Shown piece after piece: positions 60,357 to 64,000 of a DNA stretch of 64,000 nt. The DNA is taken from NCBI GenBank assembly GCA_963771545.1, contig CAVYTX010000005.1:310001-374000 (forward strand), read 5' to 3'. Made by a program: the position numbers and the translations under genes. The stretch comes from CAKZLS01 sp963771545. GTDB taxonomy: Bacteria; Pseudomonadota; Alphaproteobacteria; Rhodospirillales; Defluviicoccaceae. Within the stretch, counting starts at the first letter, position 1; each line of letters starts with the position of its first letter. A model generated the notes under the pieces. It was given only the letters and a program-made list of their open reading frames with translations. It was not told where the DNA came from and did no database searches.

Positions 60357-62504
60357 ATGCGTTCGCTAGTCCGTCACGCCCGGATCTGGCTCCCTCTCGC
60401 GATCCTGGCGGCCGCCGTGGCCGTTTCGTTTCAAGAACCCGTGTTTCTGATCGATCTTCGCGATCAAGTGTTCGATGCGTATCAACGCTTGAAACCCCGT
60501 GTCTATCAGCCCTCTCCGGTGCGCATCGTGGATATCGACGAGGAAAGTCTCGCAAGGATTGGCCAGTGGCCGTGGCCGCGTACCCGGGTGGCCGACCTTG
60601 TCGACAAGCTGCGCGGCCTGGGCGCCGGAGTCATCGCCTTCGATATGGTGTTCGCGGAACCCGATCGAACTTCGCCGTCGCGGGTTATTCCCCTGTGGGA
60701 AAAGCTCCCCGAGCTACAGCGGTGGGCGCAAAGGCTGCAAGATCACGACGATGTCCTTGCCGCCGCCGTCGCCGGTGGCGGCGTGGTAACCGGCTTTGCC
60801 CTGACCGACACGCCGGGTGAATACTCCCCCGCCGTCAAGGCCGGCTTCGCCACGGCCGGCGATGATCCGAGACCGTTCATCCCCCCCTACTCCGGCGCGG
60901 TCACAACCTTGACGGCGATCGAGGCCCTGGCGGCGGGCAACGGCGCCCTCAACGTCACCATCGACCACGATGGGGTTATCCGGCGCGTGCCCATGGTGGT
61001 GCGCCTCGGCGAAACCCTGTATCCGTCGCTCTCGGCCGAAGCCCTGCGCGTGGCCCAAGGCGCCAGCAGCTACGTTATCAAGTCGGCCGGGGCCAGCGGT
61101 GAACGAAGCCTCGGAACCCAAACGGGAATCGCCGCCGTGCGGATCGGGGCGTTCGACGCTCCCACCGATGAACAGGGGCAGATGTGGGTGTATTTCACCA
61201 AACCGGCGTCCGAGCGTTTCATTCCCGCCTGGAAGGTGCTGGAGGGTAAAATGGGCCGGGAAGACGTCGAAGGTTTCATCTTCCTGCTGGGTTCCAGCGC
61301 CACCGGCCTGCAGGATCTGCACGCGACGCCGCTCCGCGTGTCGATCCCAGGCGTGGCCGTTCATGCTCAGATCATCGAGCAGTTAATTCACGGGGCTCAC
61401 CTGACCCGTCCGGACTGGGCCAGCGGCGCCGGACGAATCTTGATGATCCTGCTCGGCGTCTCGGTCATCGCGCTCGGCTACCGTATCGGCCCGCTGTGGA
61501 CGGCCTTCATCGGCGGGGCGGCGGCCGCGGGTGCCTGCGCGATCTCCTGGTACGCCTTCACCCGGCATCAGCTTCTTCTCGATCCGGTGTTTCCCGCCCT
61601 CTCGGTCCTGGCGCTCTATCTGGTTTTCTCGCTGCTACGCCATCTTCAGAGCGAGCAGGACCAGCGATGGGTGCGCGCGGCTTTTTCCAGTTACATTTCT
61701 CCCAAGCTGGTGGAGCAACTGGTGGAAAATCCGACGCACTTGAAACTGAGAGGCGAACGACGCGAGTTGACCTTCGTCTTTACCGATCTCGAGGGGTTCA
61801 CCGCGCTGGTGGAGCGCTCGGAGCCCACGGTCATCGTTCCCTTGCTCAACGACTACCTGGACGGGATGATCCGGATCGCCTTCGATCACGACGGAACCAT
61901 CGACAAGATCGTCGGCGACGCCATACACTTGATTTTCGGCGCCCCCGTCTCCCAACCCGATCACGCCGCCCGCGCGGTGGCGTGCGCGCTGGAGATGGAC
62001 GCCTTCGCCAACGCCTACGCCTTACGGAAACAGGAAGACGGAATCTCCCTCGGCGAAACCCGCATCGGTGTCAACACGGGCACCACGGTGATCGGCAATT
62101 TCGGCGGCGCGTTGCGGTTCGATTACACCGCCCACGGCGACGCCATCAACACGGCCGCGCGGCTGGAAAGCGTCAACAAGCACCTGGGCACACGAATTTG
62201 CGTGAGCGGTCACACGGCGGAACTCTGTCCGGATTTCCGCGGACGGCCGGCGGGCACCCTCGTTCTCAAGGGCAAGTCCCGAGGCATCGAGGTGTTCGAG
62301 GCCCTGCCGGTCGAGATCATGGTTTCGGACCGCGTCGCCGCCTATCTGGATGCGTTCAAGCGGATGGAGCGCAACGACCCCGAAGCCCTGGACGCATTTT
62401 CGGCCCTCGTCGAGCGATTTCCCGACGACCGGCTCGCGGCGTTCCACTTGCAACGATTACGCAACGGGGAAAGCGGCGCCATCGTAGTGATGGCCGAAAA
62501 ATAA
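60357..62504 (+). CDS. CHASE2-domain adenylate/guanylate cyclase
   Basis: 715-residue class III cyclase. N-terminal TM helix (about 10-25), extracytoplasmic CHASE2 sensor (about 28-335, with VDIDEESLARIGQWPWPR and VIAFDMVFAEPDR), three TM helices (about 345-425), then the cyclase domain. Metal Asp residues are D477 (FTDLEGFT) and D521 (VGDAIHLIFG), and RIGVNTGTTVIGNFGG and YTAHGDAINTAARLE follow, with Lys and Thr positions consistent with ATP. Converts ATP to cAMP in response to an unknown periplasmic signal. The GTG/ATG start at 60357 is the only good one. Overlaps no neighbour. Confidence 0.93.
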   Translation: MRSLVRHARIWLPLAILAAAVAVSFQEPVFLIDLRDQVFDAYQRLKPRVYQPSPVRIVDIDEESLARIGQWPWPRTRVADLVDKLRGLGAGVIAFDMVFAEPDRTSPSRVIPLWEKLPELQRWAQRLQDHDDVLAAAVAGGGVVTGFALTDTPGEYSPAVKAGFATAGDDPRPFIPPYSGAVTTLTAIEALAAGNGALNVTIDHDGVIRRVPMVVRLGETLYPSLSAEALRVAQGASSYVIKSAGASGERSLGTQTGIAAVRIGAFDAPTDEQGQMWVYFTKPASERFIPAWKVLEGKMGREDVEGFIFLLGSSATGLQDLHATPLRVSIPGVAVHAQIIEQLIHGAHLTRPDWASGAGRILMILLGVSVIALGYRIGPLWTAFIGGAAAAGACAISWYAFTRHQLLLDPVFPALSVLALYLVFSLLRHLQSEQDQRWVRAAFSSYISPKLVEQLVENPTHLKLRGERRELTFVFTDLEGFTALVERSEPTVIVPLLNDYLDGMIRIAFDHDGTIDKIVGDAIHLIFGAPVSQPDHAARAVACALEMDAFANAYALRKQEDGISLGETRIGVNTGTTVIGNFGGALRFDYTAHGDAINTAARLESVNKHLGTRICVSGHTAELCPDFRGRPAGTLVLKGKSRGIEVFEALPVEIMVSDRVAAYLDAFKRMERNDPEALDAFSALVERFPDDRLAAFHLQRLRNGESGAIVVMAEK

Positions 62505-62596
62505 GCGGCGAAAGGTCCGCTCCACCAAGTACTGGAGCTAACGAAATAATAGGATATCCGTCGCTTCCGGTTGCACTCGACCGGAGCGTATCAGGA

Positions 62597-62626
62597 GCTA
62601 CACCTGTTTGCTCAAAGAGGTGTAGC
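62597..62626. other. hairpin at the GC boundary
   Basis: GCTACACCT (62597-62605) and AGGTGTAGC (62618-62626) form a perfect 9-bp stem with a 12-base loop. No T-tail follows, so it is not a typical terminator. It sits just before the low-GC stretch begins and about 95 bp after the cyclase stop; the 195-bp gap 62505-62699 otherwise holds no gene. Confidence 0.6.
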
Positions 62627-62699
62627 CAATTGTGGTTAAATATGTAAATTTGCGAACAAACTTCTCCGTTTTCATGTATTGCCAGCCTGAATTTTTTGC

Positions 62700-64000
62700 A
62701 TGTTTGATGCCACCAAAATTCAACCTTGCGTTGTGCACGCCCACAATTATGGCCATGGTAATCTTGGCGATGATGCGATGGCGGACAACGTTTATAGAAA
62801 ATTGCAGCGTGTGCATCCCGATTTATGCACTATTTCTACGTATAGCCCTCCCATCGGCGCGCCTTCCGATAGAAATGTAATTTCTCTTACCGGCATATGT
62901 TTGAATTACAATTCATTACTGAGAAAATGCTTCTTAGTATTTTGTCATAAATTTCGCATGGGGTGGCTGCGGCGGATATATATCCTCGCGAGCTGCCGTA
63001 TATTTTATACCGGCGCGATACTGTATAAAAATACGGGGATAATCGTCTTCCTTTCAAAGAAAAAAAGAGCGCTGCTAAGGACACTTTCCAACGTAGATGT
63101 GTACATACGGAGCGGATCAGGTTCCATCAACGATATATGGTACGATAGCTCGGTTATTATTCAATACTACGAGTCTCTGGTATGCAAGATTTTCGGAGGG
63201 ACGATTGTTTTCACCGGACAAGGAATCGGTCCAATAACGAGCTGGCGTTGGGAGCGGGTAATCTCCTTGTCGAAGAATGCCGATTATATGACGTTCCGTG
63301 ATTGCGGTGTCAGCGAGCGACTCTTGCGGGCTCATGGCGTTTACGGTTCCCGGTACACGTCCGTTGGAGACGACGCGTTCGATCTTCCGGCGACCCCTTT
63401 TGACTTGCGGACCATCGGCGTTAACGCGTTGACCAAGACCACGAAGATTGTTTGCCTTCAATTTAGGACGACAGACTACGAGATTAATTATACTGACAAT
63501 ATTTGGTCAAAAATTGGATCTACGTTAAGTAATATTAACGAGAAACTTGAGAACGTGCTTTTCATTTTTTTGCCGATGAGCTACGGTCGGATCGACGATT
63601 TGAGGGCGGGAAAATTCATAAAATCTCAATATTCAGGATCTAATTTCGTCATATTGGACCGCAAGTTTTCCGCTAATGAAGCCAAGGGACTCATCGCCGC
63701 GTCCGATCTGGCAATTGGCCAAAGTTATCATTTTGGCGTTTTTGCCCTATCGAGCAACGTGCCATTCATCGGCGTTTACACCAACCAGTACTACCGATTG
63801 AAAACCGATGGTCTGCTGCAATGGTACGATCAGCGACAGTGGGGCGTTCCCGTGGAGTTGATCGAAGAAATTGATCGGATTGCAGTGGAAATTTTTTGTG
63901 ATTGGGATGAACACGTTGCGAAATTGCGAACCGTGAATGCTCAAATTCAGAACAATATCGATATGTTTTACAACACACTCCTGCCGCGCTTAACCGCGGG
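62700..64000 (+). CDS. polysaccharide pyruvyl transferase (3' end cut by window)
   Basis: Open frame of at least 433 codons from ATG 62700 to the window end. The N-terminus reads MFDATKIQPCVVHAHNYGHG with NLGDDAM (residues 21-27), the start of the CsaB/WcaK pyruvyl-transferase fold. It continues with a RSGSGSINDIWYDSS nucleotide-loop-like segment and ends with QSYHFGVFALSSNVPFIGVYTNQYY, in place of the SxRxH helix. It would add a pyruvyl ketal to a surface sugar. The DNA is markedly AT-rich with non-local codon use, and no Shine-Dalgarno is obvious, suggesting recent acquisition as part of an exopolysaccharide locus. Confidence 0.82.
   Translation, partial: MFDATKIQPCVVHAHNYGHGNLGDDAMADNVYRKLQRVHPDLCTISTYSPPIGAPSDRNVISLTGICLNYNSLLRKCFLVFCHKFRMGWLRRIYILASCRIFYTGAILYKNTGIIVFLSKKKRALLRTLSNVDVYIRSGSGSINDIWYDSSVIIQYYESLVCKIFGGTIVFTGQGIGPITSWRWERVISLSKNADYMTFRDCGVSERLLRAHGVYGSRYTSVGDDAFDLPATPFDLRTIGVNALTKTTKIVCLQFRTTDYEINYTDNIWSKIGSTLSNINEKLENVLFIFLPMSYGRIDDLRAGKFIKSQYSGSNFVILDRKFSANEAKGLIAASDLAIGQSYHFGVFALSSNVPFIGVYTNQYYRLKTDGLLQWYDQRQWGVPVELIEEIDRIAVEIFCDWDEHVAKLRTVNAQIQNNIDMFYNTLLPRLTA

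Noticed and set aside
62632..62880. 82-codon frame at the right-hand low-GC region
   Set aside because: Overlaps the start of the pyruvyl transferase in another frame and has no domain or ribosome site.
1..64000. CRISPR arrays, prophage, tRNA or rRNA genes
   Set aside because: No regularly spaced direct repeats, phage structural genes or cloverleaf/rRNA sequences were seen on either strand by reading.

Overview
The window reads as a stretch of an alphaproteobacterial chromosome, most likely from the Rhodospirillales or a neighbouring order. The evidence is high GC, a GcrA-family regulator, an Irr-type Fur protein with an HHH motif, MmcB, DUF6111/DUF1285 next to a CCA-adding enzyme, a petABC bc1 operon, a probable EcfG-type promoter and a ceramide-synthesis gene set. 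Genus cannot be fixed from the sequence alone. No tRNA, rRNA, CRISPR array or prophage was seen.

Layout. 1-5140: adenosylcobalamin-dependent methylmalonyl-CoA mutase (mutA, cut by the left edge; mutB) and its chaperone meaB. 5148-12360: stress genes on the minus strand: a hemerythrin, clpB, the DUF3501 / two-cluster Fe-S protein / rubrerythrin triad, irr, and a PRC-barrel protein. A near-consensus Irr box lies ahead of rubrerythrin. 12392-13726: a small envelope-stress cluster with two single-helix microproteins of 24 and 23 residues and two candidate EcfG promoters. 13836-15541: an IS1182-type element sitting on the edge of a structured repeat (copy A). 15724-23390: a universal stress protein and a MoxR/DUF58/BatA-DUF4159/VWA-GATase operon. 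23403-26630: DUF1285, Nudix, DUF6111, cca and a small secreted protein. 26646-31354: trmL-hemF, petABC and a small c-type cytochrome. 31493-39427: mixed metabolism (aldolase/SDR fusion, DUF488, GDPD, cupin, mmsA) with two neighbouring genes that each carry one extra base.

39482-49193 is the most coherent region: a metallophosphoesterase, lptF, lptG, a lipid kinase and a TAM41-like nucleotidyltransferase on the plus strand, converging on spt, acp, cerR and a fatty acyl-AMP ligase on the minus strand. The last four match the Caulobacter ceramide pathway (fatty acid loading onto a dedicated ACP, serine palmitoyltransfer, reduction). The lipid kinase and nucleotidyltransferase are positioned to make a phosphorylated or CDP-activated sphingolipid, and LptF/LptG could export it. 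The bacterial ceramide synthase itself is not in the window.

49642-62504: EamA, MBL hydrolase, a frameshifted META lipoprotein, an AGCS symporter, gcrA, a Bcr/CflA transporter overlapping mmcB, yjbQ, structured repeat copy B, a bacteriohemerythrin, a stress-type membrane protein and a CHASE2 adenylate cyclase. 62640-64000 drops sharply in GC and holds the start of a polysaccharide pyruvyl transferase gene that runs off the right edge, probably the border of a surface-polysaccharide island.

The most novel signals are the two copies of a ~265-bp non-coding element whose hairpins are kept by compensatory base changes, and the TAM41-like gene beside the ceramide genes.
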